Below are positions 35,346-46,661 of a stretch of 64,000 nt of DNA, one piece after another. The stretch is from Parerythrobacter_A sp963799315 (GTDB taxonomy: Bacteria; Pseudomonadota; Alphaproteobacteria; Sphingomonadales; Sphingomonadaceae): contig CAWCWP010000001.1 of NCBI GenBank assembly GCA_963799315.1, forward strand, positions 1,054,001 through 1,118,000, written 5' to 3'. Every line of letters starts with the position of its first letter. The first letter of the stretch is position 1. The notes below the pieces were generated by a model. That model was not told the origin of the DNA and did no database searches. It worked only from the letters and a program-made list of their open reading frames with translations. The position numbers were made by a program, and so were the translations under genes.

Positions 35346-37075
35346 ATGCACCGGCCGCACCAGCGAATGACGCCGCCTGATACCTTCACACCGCCCGAAA
35401 AACGGCCCGCCAGCGACCCCAAGCGCCGGGCAGAGCGCGATATCGTCGCGCTGGGCATATCCATCACGGCGGTGCTGCTGTTCGTCGGCACCGGCGGCAC
35501 CGTGCTGCCGCAAATCGCGCGCAGCTGGTTCTTCGGCGAGAATGCGCCCGACCTCGTGCTTATCAATGCGCTGCTGCTGAATATCGCGCTCGTGGTGTTC
35601 GGGATGCGGCGGTATCGCGAACTGCTTGCCGAAGTGGCGGAGCGCCGTAATGCGGAAGAAATCGCACGCGAACTGGCGGAAACCGACCCGCTGACCGGAT
35701 GCCTCAACCGCCGCAGCATCATCCCCGCGACTGCCGCGCTGCTGGCCCGACGCGACAGCGGCGTTGCCGGGCTGGCACCGCAGGGTGTCGCGATGCTGAT
35801 GATCGACCTCGACAATTTCAAGCAGGTCAACGACCTCAACGGCCACCAGGTCGGCGATACCGTCCTGCGCAGCACCGCCGACCGGATGCGCGCCACCCTG
35901 TCGGCCAGCGATGCGGTCGCGCGCATCGGCGGCGACGAATTTGCCGTCGCGCTGCTCTACGACACCACACGGCCCGAACGGCTCGACCTGGTCGCAGGCG
36001 CGCTGATCGATGCGATTTCCAGACAGCAGCCGGTGGATGGCCTGCCGGTCGAGACGACGATCTCGCTGGGCATCGCCACGACCGAAGCGATTGCTGCCGA
36101 TCCGGAAGAAGCGCCGCAGGACGATGTCGCCCTCGCCGAAACGCTGATGCACCGTGCGGACATCGCCATGTATCACGCCAAGAAGCAGGGAAAGAACCGC
36201 CATGCGTGCTTCGAACCGGCGATGGAAACCGAATTGCGCCATCGCACCACGATGGAGGCCAGCATCCGGCACGGCCTCGCAAACGGCGAATTCGTGCCCT
36301 ATTACGAACAGCAGATCGACATCGAAACCGGCGCCATCGTCGGCTTCGAGATGCTGGCGCGCTGGCAATCCGCCGAGCACGGGCTGGTCGCGCCGACGGT
36401 GTTCATTCCCGTCGCCGAGGAAATCGGCGTTATCGGCGCAATGTCGGAACAGCTTATCGCCGCCGCCATGCAGGATGCGCTGGGCTGGGCGCCGCACCTG
36501 ACGCTGTCGGTCAATATCTCGCCGGTGCAGCTGCGCGATCCGTGGTTTGCGCAAAAGCTGCTTGAAGCTGCTGGTCACGCACAATTTCCCGCCGCAACGG
36601 CTGGAAGTCGAGATTACCGAAAGCTGCCTGCACCAGAATATCGGGCAGGTGCGCTCGATGATCACCAGCCTGAAAAACCAGGGCGTGCAGATCAGCCTCG
36701 ACGATTTCGGCACCGGCTTTTCCAGCCTGGCGCAATTGCGCGCGCTGCCGTTCGACCGGCTGAAGATCGACCGCAGCTTCGTGGGCGAACTGAATGCGAA
36801 AGATGGCAACCAGAAGCTGATCGAGGCGATTATCTCGCTGGGCGAAGGGCTTGACCTGCCGATTACGGCCGAAGGGATCGAGGACGGCAAGATCCTGAAA
36901 GCGCTGCGCGGCAAGGGTCAGCTCAAGGGGCAGGGTTATCTCTATGGCCGCCCCGAAACCGCCGCCGATGTGACCACGCGGCTGGCGGAAGCACGGCCTG
37001 CTGAGTGAAGCGCCGGTCGCCGAAGCGGAACGTGCCGTCGGTAACAACACGCCGCCCGCAGCACTGTCGGCCTGA
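35346..37075 (+). CDS. membrane GGDEF/EAL-type cyclic-di-GMP protein (frameshifted)
   Basis: Two N-terminal transmembrane helices (about residues 33-57 and 72-90) anchor a GGDEF domain with intact RIGGDEF, then an EAL-type domain whose signature reads GFEMLARW (E-M-L). It also has EVEITES, LDDFGTGFSS and DRLKIDRSFVG. The catalytic glutamate is kept. Breaks near 36560 and 36995 interrupt the EAL domain and C-terminus; the end read in the third frame is NNTPPAALSA. The start is ATG 35346, or ATG 35367. With the protein at 8619 and the PilZ gene at 32014 it suggests active cyclic-di-GMP signalling. Confidence 0.88.
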
Positions 37076-37119
37076 TATGCCGGACGCACGCTCTGGACGC
37101 AGGGCCACCCGCCGCATAG

Positions 37120-37949
37120 ATGCGGGCGCAGATGCGCGTTCCCTTCATCAAGATGCACGGCCTGGGCAATGATTTCGTCGTGCTGGATGCGCGCGACGAG
37201 GCGCTGCCCGCTTTGCCCGACGCAACCGTCGTCGCGCTGGCGGACCGGCATCGCGGGATCGGCTGCGACCAGCTGATCCGGCTGGAACCTGCCACCGACG
37301 ATGGCGCGGATTTCCGGATGCGGATTTTCAACAGCGACGGCGGCGAGGTGGAAGCCTGCGGCAATGCGGCGCGCTGCGTCGCCTTGCTGCATGGACAGCC
37401 CGCGAAGGTCGAAACGGCGGGCGGCATCATCGCGCTGTCGCCCCGGTGCCGAAGGCGGGGCCAGCGTCGATATGGGCGAGCCGCAATTCGCCTGGAACAC
37501 CATCCCGCTCGCCTATGCGATGGACACGCGCGCCATGCCGGTCGGGTGGGACGGTCTGGAAGCGCCCGATGCGGTCAATGTCGGCAATCCGCATGTCGTG
37601 TTCTTCGTGCCCGATGCGGCGACCATCGAGCTCGCACAGCTCGGCCCCATCATCGAGACCGACCCGCTGTTTCCCGAAGGCGTGAACGTCAACGTCGCCA
37701 GCATCACCGACGGCGGCATTGCATCTGCGCGTCTGGGAACGCGGTGCGGGGCTGACGCGCGCGTGCGGCACCGGCGCCTGCGCCACGGCGGTCGCCGCCA
37801 TCCGGCGCGGGCTGGTCGACGTCGCCCGTCGACGGTCACCCTGCCCGGCGGCACGCTGACGATCGCATGGCAGGAAGGCGGCACCATCACGATGACCGGC
37901 CCTGCGCAGGAAAGCTTTCGCGGCACCTTGACTGGACGACTACGCGTGA
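37120..37949 (+). CDS. dapF: diaminopimelate epimerase (frameshifted)
   Basis: Converts LL- to meso-diaminopimelate for lysine and peptidoglycan. It starts near MRVPFIKMHGLGNDFVVLD. The first catalytic cysteine is in GGEVEACGNAARC, the second in LTRACGTGACATAV (in an alternate frame). Breaks lie near 37445, 37730, 37815 and 37930; the inferred end is FDWDDYA with TGA at 37947-37949. ATG 37120 and ATG 37132/37135 region are both possible starts. The next gene begins four bases later, so the two are probably cotranscribed. Confidence 0.93.
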
Positions 37950-37953
37950 GCGC

Positions 37954-39126
37954 GTGCGAGTCATCTCGCTCGGCTGTCGGCTCAATATCGCCGAAAGCGA
38001 ACGCATCGGCGACCTGCTGGCGGGCGAGGACGATGTCGTCGCCATCAACAGCTGCGCCGTCACCACCGAAGCGGTGCGCCAGACCCGGCAGGCCATCCGC
38101 CGCGCCCGCCGCGACCGGCCCGATGCGCGCCTGCTGGTGACCGGCTGCGCCGCCGAAGTCGCAGCGCGACGAGCTGGCCGCCATGCCGGAAGTGGACGGC
38201 CTGATCGCCAACACCGCCAAGCTCGATCCGCGCAGCTGGAACGTGCCGGCCCGCCGCGCATGTCGCAACCGATGCGCCGCACCCGCGCCTTCGTGGCGGT
38301 GCAGAACGGCTGCGACCACGCCTGCACCTTCTGCGTCATCCCGCAGGGGCGCGGGGCCAGCCGGTCGCTGACCATCGCCGCCGTGCTGCGCGATGTCGGA
38401 GCGCCATCTGGAACAGGGCGCGGCGGAAGTCGTGCTGACCGGCGTGGATGTGACCTCGTGGGGCCACGATCTGCCCGACACACCGCCGCTGGGCGCGCTG
38501 GTGGCGTCGATCCTGCGACGCGTTTCCCTTGCTGAAACGCCTGCGCATGTCGTCGCTCGACGGGATCGAGATCGACCCGCTGCTGGACGACCTGTTTGCA
38601 GGCGAGCCGCGCCTGATGCCGCACCTGCACCTGTCGCTGCAGCATGGCGACGACCTGATCCTGAAACGCATGAAGCGCCGCCACCTGCGCCACGATGCGA
38701 TGTCGCTGGTGCAGCGGCTGAAGGCGCGCCGCCCCGATATTGCCATCGGCGCGGACCTGATCGCCGGGTTTCCGACCGAAAGCGATGCGGCATCATGCGG
38801 CCAACCGCTCGATCATCGCCGAGCTCGATATCGTGCACGGCCATATCTTCCCCTACTCGCCCCGCCCCGGCACGCCCGCCGCGCGCATGCCGCAGGTGGA
38901 TCGCGCCATCGTCAAGGCTCGCGCCGCCGAACTGCGCGCCGGTGTCGCACCGCGCGCGACGCATGGCTCGCTGCGCAGGTCGGCGAGGAGACGCAGGTGC
39001 TGGCCGAGGCGGACGGCACCGGCTACACGCCCGACTTCGCCCGCGTCGCGGTGCCCGACGGCACGCCGCGCGGCACCATCGCCACCGTTCGCCCTACCTG
39101 TCGTAGAAGAAGGCATGCTGCGATGA
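37954..39126 (+). CDS. mtaB: tRNA t6A37 methylthiotransferase MtaB (many frameshifts)
   Basis: Radical-SAM enzyme that converts t6A37 to ms2t6A37 in tRNA. Start GTG 37954 (VRVISLGCRLNIAESE). The N-terminal MTTase domain shows its three cluster cysteines in LGCRLN, NSCAVT and TGCAAE; the radical-SAM C-x3-C-x2-C is CDHACTFC near 38320. Later come VVLTGVDVTSWG, LHLSLQHGDDLILKRMKRR and HIFPYSPRPGTPAARM. Frame breaks occur near 38165, 38255, 38395, 38525, 38795, 38970 and 39090. The stop overlaps the ftsY start (ATGA). Confidence 0.9.
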
Positions 39127-40051
39127 GCGAGACAAGCTGGTCGCGAACGCATGTTCGGCGGCTTTCGCAAGACCTCCGACCGGCTTGACCGAAAATCTGA
39201 CCGGCGTCGTCGGCACGGCCAAGCTGGACGATGCCACGCTGGACGATGTCGAGGATGCGCTGATCCTGTCCGACCTCGGCCCCGCCGCCGCCGCGCGCAT
39301 CCGCGACAGCCTGGCGGAAAAACGGTTCGGCCTGAACATTACCGAACGCGAACTGAAGGAAGCGGTGGCCGAGGAGATCGCCGAGATCCTGCGCCCCGTC
39401 GCCAAGCCGCTGGAAATCACCGCCTTCCCCCGCCCGCAGGTCATCCTCGTGATCGGCGTCAACGGCAGCGGCAAGACGACCACCATCGCCAAGCTGGCGC
39501 ACTGGTTCACGGAAGACGATTACGGCGTGATGCTGGCCGCAGGCGACACGTTCCGCGCCGCCGCCATCGGCCAGCTCGCGACCTGGGCCGATCGCATCGG
39601 CGTGCCGCTGATACGCGGACCGGAAGGCGGCGATCCGGCCAGCATCGTGTTCGACGGCGGTGAAGGCAGGCGACCGAGCAGGGCATCGACACGCTGGTGG
39701 TCGACACCGCCGGACGCTTGCAGAACAAGCGCGAGCTGATGGACGAGCTGGCCAAGATCCGCAAGGTGCTGGGCCGGCTCAATCCCGAGGCACCGCACGA
39801 TGTCGTGCTGGTGCTGGATGCGACCAACGGCCAGAACGCGCTGGCGCAGATCGACGTGTTCCAGCGAAGTTGCGGGCGTGACCGGCCTCATCATGACCAA
39901 GCTGGACGGCACCGCGCGCGGCGGCGTGCTGGTGGCGGCGGCGGAGCAATACGGCCTGCCGATCCATGCCATCGGCGTGGGCGAAAAGATCGACGATCTG
40001 CGCCCCTTCGATCCCGATCTGGTCGCGCGCGTCATTGCAGGAGTGGCCTGA
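39123..40051 (+). CDS. ftsY: signal recognition particle receptor FtsY (frameshifted)
   Basis: SRP GTPase that docks ribosomes at the membrane. The N-domain reads FGGFRKTSDRL...LTENLTGVVG. The G-domain has P-loop GVNGSGKTTTIAKLA, AGDTFRAAAIGQL, DTAGRLQNKRELMDEL and TKLDGTARGG. The N-terminal acidic region of enterobacterial FtsY is absent, as usual in alphaproteobacteria. Breaks near 39147, 39182, 39665 and 39870. The stop TGA overlaps the next start. Confidence 0.94.
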
Positions 40052-40682
40052 TGGCGAGACACGAAACCCAAACCGGCGTCCGGCTGGCTCAACGTCGCGG
40101 TCGATTACGGGCCGCTGCTGGTCTTCTCTGGCGTCTATCAAATACTTCTCGCCCGAAGACGAGCGAGCCGATTGCCGAGATTGCCGCCGTCATCAAGGGC
40201 ACGCTGGCCTTCATGGTCGCGGCCGTCATCGCGCTGATCGTTGTCCAAGATGGCGGCTGGGCAAGGTGTCGCCGATGCTGTGGTTTTCGACCGTGCTGAT
40301 CGTCGGCTTTGGCGGCGCTGACGATCTTCTTCGGCGATCCGCTCTTCGTGCAGATGAAGCCGACGCATGATCTACGGCATGTTCGGCATCGTCCTGCTCG
40401 GTGCCTGTTTCTGGAAAGGCCGCGCCCTGCTGCAAGTGCTGCTGGAAGCCGCGTTCGAGGGGCTGAGCGACGAGGGCTGGCTGCAAGCTGTCGCGCAATT
40501 GGGGCTTCTTCTTCCTCGTCGCTGGCCGTGCTGAACGAGGTGCTGCGCTGCCAGCTCTGAGCTTCGAAAGCTGGCTGTGGGCCAAGCTGTGGGTGTTCAT
40601 GCCGCTGACCTTCCTGTTCACCTTCAGCCAGATACCGATGCTGCTGAAGCACGGCCTGGCGCTGGCGCAGACGATGCGGTGA
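40051..40682 (+). CDS. yciB: inner membrane septation protein YciB/IspZ (frameshifted)
   Basis: Polytopic membrane protein linked to cell division and envelope integrity. Segments from all frames fit the family in order: NVAVDYGPLLVF, PIAEIAAVIKGTLAFMVAA, FGALTIFFGDPLFVQMKPT, YGMFGIVLLGACFWKGRALLQ, EAAFEGLSDEGW and, last, KLWVFMPLTFLFTFSQIPML. At least six frame breaks are needed; the stop is TGA 40680-40682. It follows ftsY with a one-base overlap, an order I would expect in this group. Confidence 0.88.
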
Positions 40683-40974
40683 AGGACGAACCGCCGACGG
40701 CGTAGGCCTAACTGCGCAAACCCGGCGCTGTCCTACAGGCACGGGTTCGTGCCATGCTGCCATCGACTCACACCGGAAGATCGCTCGATCACGCGTAGTG
40801 CGGGCGATCCGGAATGGCGCGGCTGCGTTTTCCGTCCCGCTCCCCCTGTCCGTCCGGCCAGCAGAACAGGATGCAACCCGTATGATTTAACGAATATAAT
40901 CGATGCGAATCACGAAAGTGACACCGTGTCACCTTTGTCACCTTTGCACAGCGGCCTGCCCTGCGAGGGCCGCC
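40683..40974. other. convergent intergenic region with a perfect palindrome
   Basis: This 292-bp gap lies between the ends of yciB and kup. GTGACACCGTGTCAC (40918-40932) is a perfect 7-bp inverted repeat, followed by two more GTCACC words. An exact TATAAT sits at 40895-40900, but no good -35 box lies at the right distance and no gene follows on that strand. I see no convincing coding sequence here. Confidence 0.5.
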
Positions 40975-42952
40975 TCAGATCCGCACCTGGCTGCCCAGCT
41001 CCACCACGCGGTTGGTCGGGCAGCCGGAAGAACTCCATCGCGGTCGCCGAATTGCGCAGCATCCAGGCGAATATCTTCTCGCGCCAGATCGGCATTCCGG
41101 GCTTGTCGCTGGGCAGCAGGGTCTGGCGGCTGAGGAAGAAGCTGGTCTGCATCATGTCGAACTCGCCGCCGCACTGCTGCATGCTTTGCAGGCCCAGCGG
41201 CACATCGGTTTCTTCCATGAAGCCGTAATGCAGCACCGCGCGGTAGAACCCGTCGCCCAGATCGTGATATTCGCAGCGTGCGTCGGGATCGACATAGGGC
41301 ACATCGGCAATCTGGACGGTCAGGATCACCACCCGTTCGTGCAGCACCTTGTTGTGCTTGATATTGTGCAGCAGCGCGGAGGGCACGCCGCCCGTCGTGC
41401 TGGCCATGAAGATGGCGGTGCCCGGCACGCGCGCGGCGCTGTTCTTGGCCGATTTGGCGAAGATCTCGATCGGCAGCGCAACCTCGGTCATCCGCTCGCG
41501 CATCAGCTTGCGCCCGCGCGCCCAGGTGGTCAGCAGGGTGAACACCACCGCGCCCACCAGCAGCGGGAACCAGCCGCCATCGGGCACCTTGGTCAGGTTC
41601 GCCGCGAAATAGGCACCGTCCACGATCAGGAACAGCAGCGACGACCGGCGCGGCATACCACCAGCTTCCATTTCCACACGCCCACCAGCAGCACCGCCAT
41701 CAGCAGCGTGTCGATCGTCACCGCGCCGGTCACCGCGATGCCGTAAGCCGAGGCGAGGTTGGACGAGTTCTGGAACGTCAGCACCAGGATGATGACCGCC
41801 ATCATCAGCGCCCAGTTGACCGACCGGAATGTAGATCTGCCCGCCTTCGGTTTCGCTGGTGTGGCGGATCGACAGGCGCGGGATGAAGCCCAGCTGGATC
41901 GCCTGATGCGTGATCGAGAACGCGCCCGAAATCACCGCCTGGCTGGCGATGAAGGTCGCGAAGGTGGCCAGGATCACCAGCGGCAGGCGCCATTCCTCGG
42001 CGGCGAGGAAGAAGAACGGGTTCTGGATCGCCTCGGCCGCCGTGCGGCGGCAGGCTGGACAATCATCGCGCCCTGCCCGAAATAGTTGAGCAGCAGGCAC
42101 GGCATGACGAAGCCGAACCAGCTCAGCTTCATCGGCCCGCGCCCGAAATGCCCCATGTCGGAATACAGCGCCTCCGACCCCGTCACCGCCAGCACCACCG
42201 AACCCAGCGCGAGGAAGGCGAACCATCCGTCGATCACGAAGAAATTGCACCGCGTACCAGGGGTTGAGCGCCCACAGGATCTCCGGGATGCTGCACGATC
42301 TGCGACGGTGCCCAGCGCCGCGATGACGATGAAATAGACGATCATCACCGGCGCAAACAACGCGCCGACCTTGGCCGTGCCGCGCTTCTGCAACAGGAAC
42401 AGGAAGATCAGCAGGACCAGCGCGATGGGAATGACGAACGGGTCCGAGCCGGTCGTCGACCACGGTCAGCCCCTCCACCGCGGAAAGCACCGAAATGGCG
42501 GGCGTGATCATGCTGTCGCCGTAGAACAGCGAGGTCGCGAACACGCCCAGCAGCACCGCCACCCAGCCATAGCGCGACTTGCCGATATGGCTGCGAGATC
42601 AGCGCCACCAGCGCCAGGCTGCCGCCCTGCCCCTTGTTGTCGGCGCGCATCAGGATGGTGACATACTGGATCGCGACCACCAGCGTCATCGACCAGAAGA
42701 TCAGGCTGACCACGCCCAGCACATGCATCCGGTCGATCGGCAGCGGATTGGGCGCCGACAAAGGTTTCGCGAAAGGCGTAAAGCGGGCTGGTGCCGATAT
42801 CGCCGAAGACGACTGCCGATCGCACCGACCGCGAGCGCAGCCTTGGACGCGCCATGCACGACGCTGCCGCCGGTGCCGGTCGGTTCCGGGACTACGGCTG
42901 CCGGAGTCTCGCCGTTACCGGCGGATGCCTGATCGGAGGAAGCGTCGCGCAT
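40975..42952 (-). CDS. kup: potassium uptake protein Kup (many frameshifts)
   Basis: K+:H+ symporter of the KUP family with twelve predicted membrane helices. N-terminal FGDIGTSPLYAFRETF, then RMHVLGVVSLIFWSMTLVV, ADNKGQGGSLALVALI and LFYGDSMITPAISVLSAVEG are family hallmarks; the soluble C-terminal domain has VPGTAIFMAST and FYRAVLHYGFMEETDVP, and the end is RVVELGSQVRI with TGA at 40975. I count at least eight frame breaks, clustered at 42240-42800, 42060, 41830, 41660 and 41020. The start ATG 42952 is followed by a variable polar stretch. Confidence 0.92.
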
Positions 42953-43076
42953 TGCTTCGCCGGCCCTTTATGGTTGCGCCCTTTGCGGTGCCCCTTGCGC
43001 AACTGTCGCCGCAAGGCTCCCGCTTCAAAGAGCGCGGCGGGTAGCAGCATGGCTACCGCACTGCAACACGCGCCGT

Positions 43077-43719
43077 TCAGGGACGCGGCGGCGGTGTCCG
43101 GCGTGCGATGCACGGCGTCCAGCTGCGCCAGCTGCTGACCAGTTCGGCACGATAGGGCGCATCGGCGGGTGCGGCTTCGACCAGCTCGGCCCAGATCGCG
43201 CGCGTTTCGTCCGCTCGTCCGCCCCGCAGCAGGGCGACGCCGAAGAAGTAGGCGCGGCGGGATTTTGCGGCGCGATGCGTTCCGCCTGGGCGATAGGCCA
43301 GCAGCGCGGCGGGCGTAGGGTTGCCGTCCGCATGTTCGATCAGCGCATTGCCCAGCGCGACCCATGCTTCGGCATCGTCCGGATTGTCCGCCACCGCGCC
43401 GCGCAACAGCGCGGCCGCGTCGGCATGCTGGCCCTTGCGCGCGTAACCGTCCGCCATCATGACGAACCTGCCGGGTCGGCTGCGACGGATCGAAAAACGC
43501 GCGGCGGGCCTCGATCGCGCCGAATGCCGCTTCGGGTTGGGCGACTTCGGCGCGCTTGGGCGCACCGACTGGTCCGGGCGAACCGAACCAGGCATATCCC
43601 GCCAGACCGAATACAAGCGCCGCAGCGAACAGCGTGCGACCCGCCGCGGGCAGCCGCAGGAGAAACACCGCCAGCACCAGCGCGCCGACGGCCAGCAGCA
43701 GGACGGCCAGCCAGGTCAT
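43077..43719 (-). CDS. ccmI: cytochrome c biogenesis protein CcmI-like, TPR (frameshifted)
   Basis: N-terminal membrane segments (MTWLAVLLLAVGALVLAVFLL and a second after residue 28) lead to a periplasmic tetratricopeptide region: MADGYARKGQHADAAALL, DNPDDAEAWVALGNALIEH and FFGVALLRGGRADETRAIW. This fits the apocytochrome c-binding subunit CcmI/CycH. Breaks near 43485, 43300 and 43135 leave the C-terminus uncertain; one frame ends TPPPRP at 43077. The start overlaps the ccmH stop. Confidence 0.85.
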
Positions 43720-44142
43720 CGCTGCGCCGCTCCGCTACGGGAAAAACGCCGCCACAGCAGGCCGCCGACGACCAGCAGGATTGCGACCGGCACAGCGAAT
43801 AAGCGGCCAGGTCGTGCTGCTGGCGACCAGGCGTGAGCTGACATAATCGCCATAGCGTTCGACCAGCCAGCCGCGCACGGCGTCGGGGTTTCACCGGCGG
43901 CGATGCGGCTGCGGACCTGATGGCGCATGTCGCCAGCCATATCGGCGCATCGCTGTCGGCGATGGACTGGCTCTGGCAGGTCAGGCAGCGCAGCGTTTCC
44001 ATCAGGGCCTGCGCCGCCGCTTCCTGCTGCCGGATCGGGCAACTGGACATAGGCGTAGGGGGCGGGTGAGACGCTCTGCTGGGCAGCGAGCGGCGTGCAC
44101 TGTCGAGCAACAGCAGCGATCATGAGCGAACATGCGGATCAT
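43716..44142 (-). CDS. ccmH: cytochrome c maturation protein CcmH (frameshifted)
   Basis: Membrane-anchored thiol protein that reduces apocytochrome c. The redox pair is in LRCLTCQSQSIADSDA, followed by MRHQVRSRIAAGE, RYGDYV and a C-terminal helix IAVPVAILLVVGGLLWRRF, with stop at 43716-43718. The signal-like N-terminus starts at ATG 44142, 44133 or 44123. At least three frame breaks occur between 43800 and 44110. Confidence 0.9.
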
Positions 44143-44669
44143 GTCGCCGGCCTTTGCCAGTTCGGCCAGCAGCACCGGCACATCGCGCTCGCGGATATCG
44201 CCGATATGCTGATATGTGATTACGCCGTTGCCATCGATCACGAAGGTTTCCGGCACTCCGGACGACCCGATCGCCACCTGTAGGGCGGACAAATTATCGG
44301 CTCCGATGCGCGTATAGGGATTGCCGTAGCGTTCGAGAAAACGCGCCACGTCTTCGGGTCGTCGCGGATGGCCACGCCGACGATTTCGGCGCCGCGCGCC
44401 TGCAAGCCGCTCCAGCTGCGGTGCTTCGGCCACGCAGGGCACGCACCAGCTGGCCCAGATGTTCAGCAGGCGCGGCGTGCCATCGGTGAAATCGGCGCGC
44501 GAAACACCGGGCAGTGTGTCGGTTGCTGCCGGGAGGGAGAAATCCGGCAGCGGCTTGCCGATCATGGCGCTGGCAACCCTGTCATCGGCGGCTGCGACAG
44601 CTGATACGCCGCCACTCCGCAGAACAGCGCGAACAGCGCCAGCGGTATCCAGACCAGCAGCCGGTTCAT
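44139..44669 (-). CDS. ccmG: thiol:disulfide interchange protein DsbE/CcmG (frameshifted)
   Basis: Periplasmic thioredoxin-like protein of cytochrome c maturation. A signal anchor (VWIPLALFALFCGVAAY) is followed by IGKPLPDFSLP and the active site NIWASWCVPCVAEAP; later GVPETFVIDGNGVITY contains the conserved cis-Pro segment. Breaks near 44585 and 44370 and another near the end make the C-terminus uncertain; a TGA overlapping the first candidate ccmH ATG (44139-44141) is the likely stop. Confidence 0.9.
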
Positions 44670-44686
44670 GCTGCTCGCCCGTTTGC

Positions 44687-46661
44687 TCAAAGCGCCCACG
44701 CCTTGCGTCGGCGACCTCGTCCTCGTACCGACGGGCCCGGCGGCGGCGACGCAGGTCATCGCCGACCCGCCCGATCAGCGCCAGCACGCCGCCCAGTGCG
44801 ATCAGCATCCCGCCATACCAGATCAGCGTGACAAACGGTTTCCACCACAGCCGCAACTGCCAGCGTTCACGCCCTTCTGCATCCGGCCCGGCGCGCTTGC
44901 CGATCACGGCATAAAGCTGCCCGTTCCAGCGGGTCGCCAGCACGCTTTCGGTCGTTTCCTGCACCGGCGCCCAAAAGGTGCGCGACTGCGGGTTCAGCAG
45001 CACCGGTTCGCCGCCGTCGTAGCGCGCCACCAGCTGCCCTTCGATCGCGGTCCAGTTCGGCCCGGCAACCGGCTCGACCGCCGCCAGCTCGACTTGCCAC
45101 GGCCCGACATCCGCACGTCCGCCCGGAGCGCACGGCGGCCAGCTTCTCTTCGCTGAACGCGCTTTCGCTCGCCATGCCGAACAGCGCCACGGCGATGCCG
45201 AAATGCGCCACAACCATGCCCCATGTCGCCAGCGGCGTGCGGCGCAGGCTGCGATTGCGCAACGGGAGGACGCTCGCGATGGCGAGGCCGACCGCCATCG
45301 CGAGGCCCAGCTCAGCCAGCAAGCCGTAAGAACCCAGCACGACCAGCCCGCCGAAAATAGCAAGCATGATGCCCGAAAATGACTGCGGCGGGCAGGCGCA
45401 GCCGCGATGGCCGATCATGCCGCCAGCGCAGCAACGGCCCGACCGCCATCACCAGCAGCATCGGCAGCACGAACACTGCCGCAACCGGATTGAAATAGGG
45501 CGGCCCGACCGACACGCGCACGCCGAACGCCTCGGTCAGCAGCGGGTAGAGCGTGCCCAGCAGCACGATGCCCAGCGTCGCGCTCAACAGCACATTGTTG
45601 ACCACCAGCGCGCCTTCGCGGCTGGCGACACGGAACCGCTTGCCTTCCGCGATGCTGCCTGGCGCGCAAGGCGAACAGCAGCAATGCCCCGCCGATATAG
45701 ATCGCGAGCAGGAACAGGATAAAACTGCCCCGTTCCGGATCGACGGCAAAGGCATGAACGCTGGTCAACACGCCGGAACGCACCAGAAACGTGCCCAGCA
45801 TCGACATCGAAAACGCCACGACGCTGAGCATGATCGTCCACGTCCGCAACGCATCGCGCGCGGCCAGCACGCTGACCGAATGCAGCAGCGCGGTTGCCGC
45901 CAGCCACGGCATCAGCGAAGCGTTCTCCACCGGGTCCCAGAACCAGTATCCGCCCCAGCCCAGCTCGTAATACGCCCAGTAAGATCCCGCCACGATCCCC
46001 AGCGTCAGGAATACCCATGCCCCCAGCACCCAGGGCCGCATCGCGCGCGCGAACATCGGCGTCACACCGCGCGTCGACAGCGCACCGACGGCGAAACTGA
46101 AGGCAACCGACAGACCGACATAGCCGAGATAAAGCGTGGGCGGATGGAAGGCGAGGCCGATGTCCTGCAACAGCGGGTTCAGTCCCGCGCCCTCGACCGC
46201 CGGTTCCGCCAGCCGCTCGAACGGGTTCGAACTGAGCAGGATAAAGGCATAAAAGCCCAGTCCCACGAACCCTTGCGCCGCCAGCGTCGCCAGCATAGTG
46301 CGTTCGGGCAAACGCCGCTCGACAGCAGCGATCAACGCACCCGCCAGCGCCATCACGGCGATCCACAGCAGCATCGAGCCTTCGTGATTGCCCCAGGTGC
46401 CCGACAGCTTGAAGATGAACGGCTTGAGCGAATGCGAATGGGCCGCGACCAGCTTCACCGACAGGTCGGTGGCAGCGAAAAGCATGAGCAATGCCAGGAA
46501 CGACAGCCCGCCAGCGCGCCCTGCATGATGGCGGCAGGGCGGACGATACCGGCCAGCACAGTCTGTTCCGCGCGCCACGCCGCCAGCGCACCTGCCACGA
46601 GTTGAAGCAGGCACAGCGTCGCGGCCAGCCACAGTGCCGCATGGCCCAGTTCGGCGATCAT
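44687..46661 (-). CDS. ccmF: heme lyase subunit CcmF (frameshifted)
   Basis: Large polytopic protein that attaches heme to apocytochrome c with CcmH/I. The WWD-type heme-binding motif is WGGYWFWDPVENAS near 45940; other marks are KLSGTWGNHEGSMLLW, HPPTLYLGYVGLSVAF and MLGTFLVRSGVLTSVHAFA. The periplasmic C-terminal part has WQVELAAVEPVAGPNW and LRLWWKPFVTLIWYGG. Breaks near 46515, 45660, 45390, 45125 and 44710; the inferred end is RRKAWAL with TGA 44687. Its start overlaps ccmE by four bases. Confidence 0.93.

Noticed and set aside
35217..36914. Long upstream extension of the EVE protein to 707 residues
   Set aside because: The extension is antisense to a GGDEF/EAL gene; EVE homology starts at the GTG at 35216.
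40749..41228. Possible plus-strand protein of 159 residues between yciB and kup
   Set aside because: Most of it is antisense to the kup C-terminus and it has no similarity I recognise.
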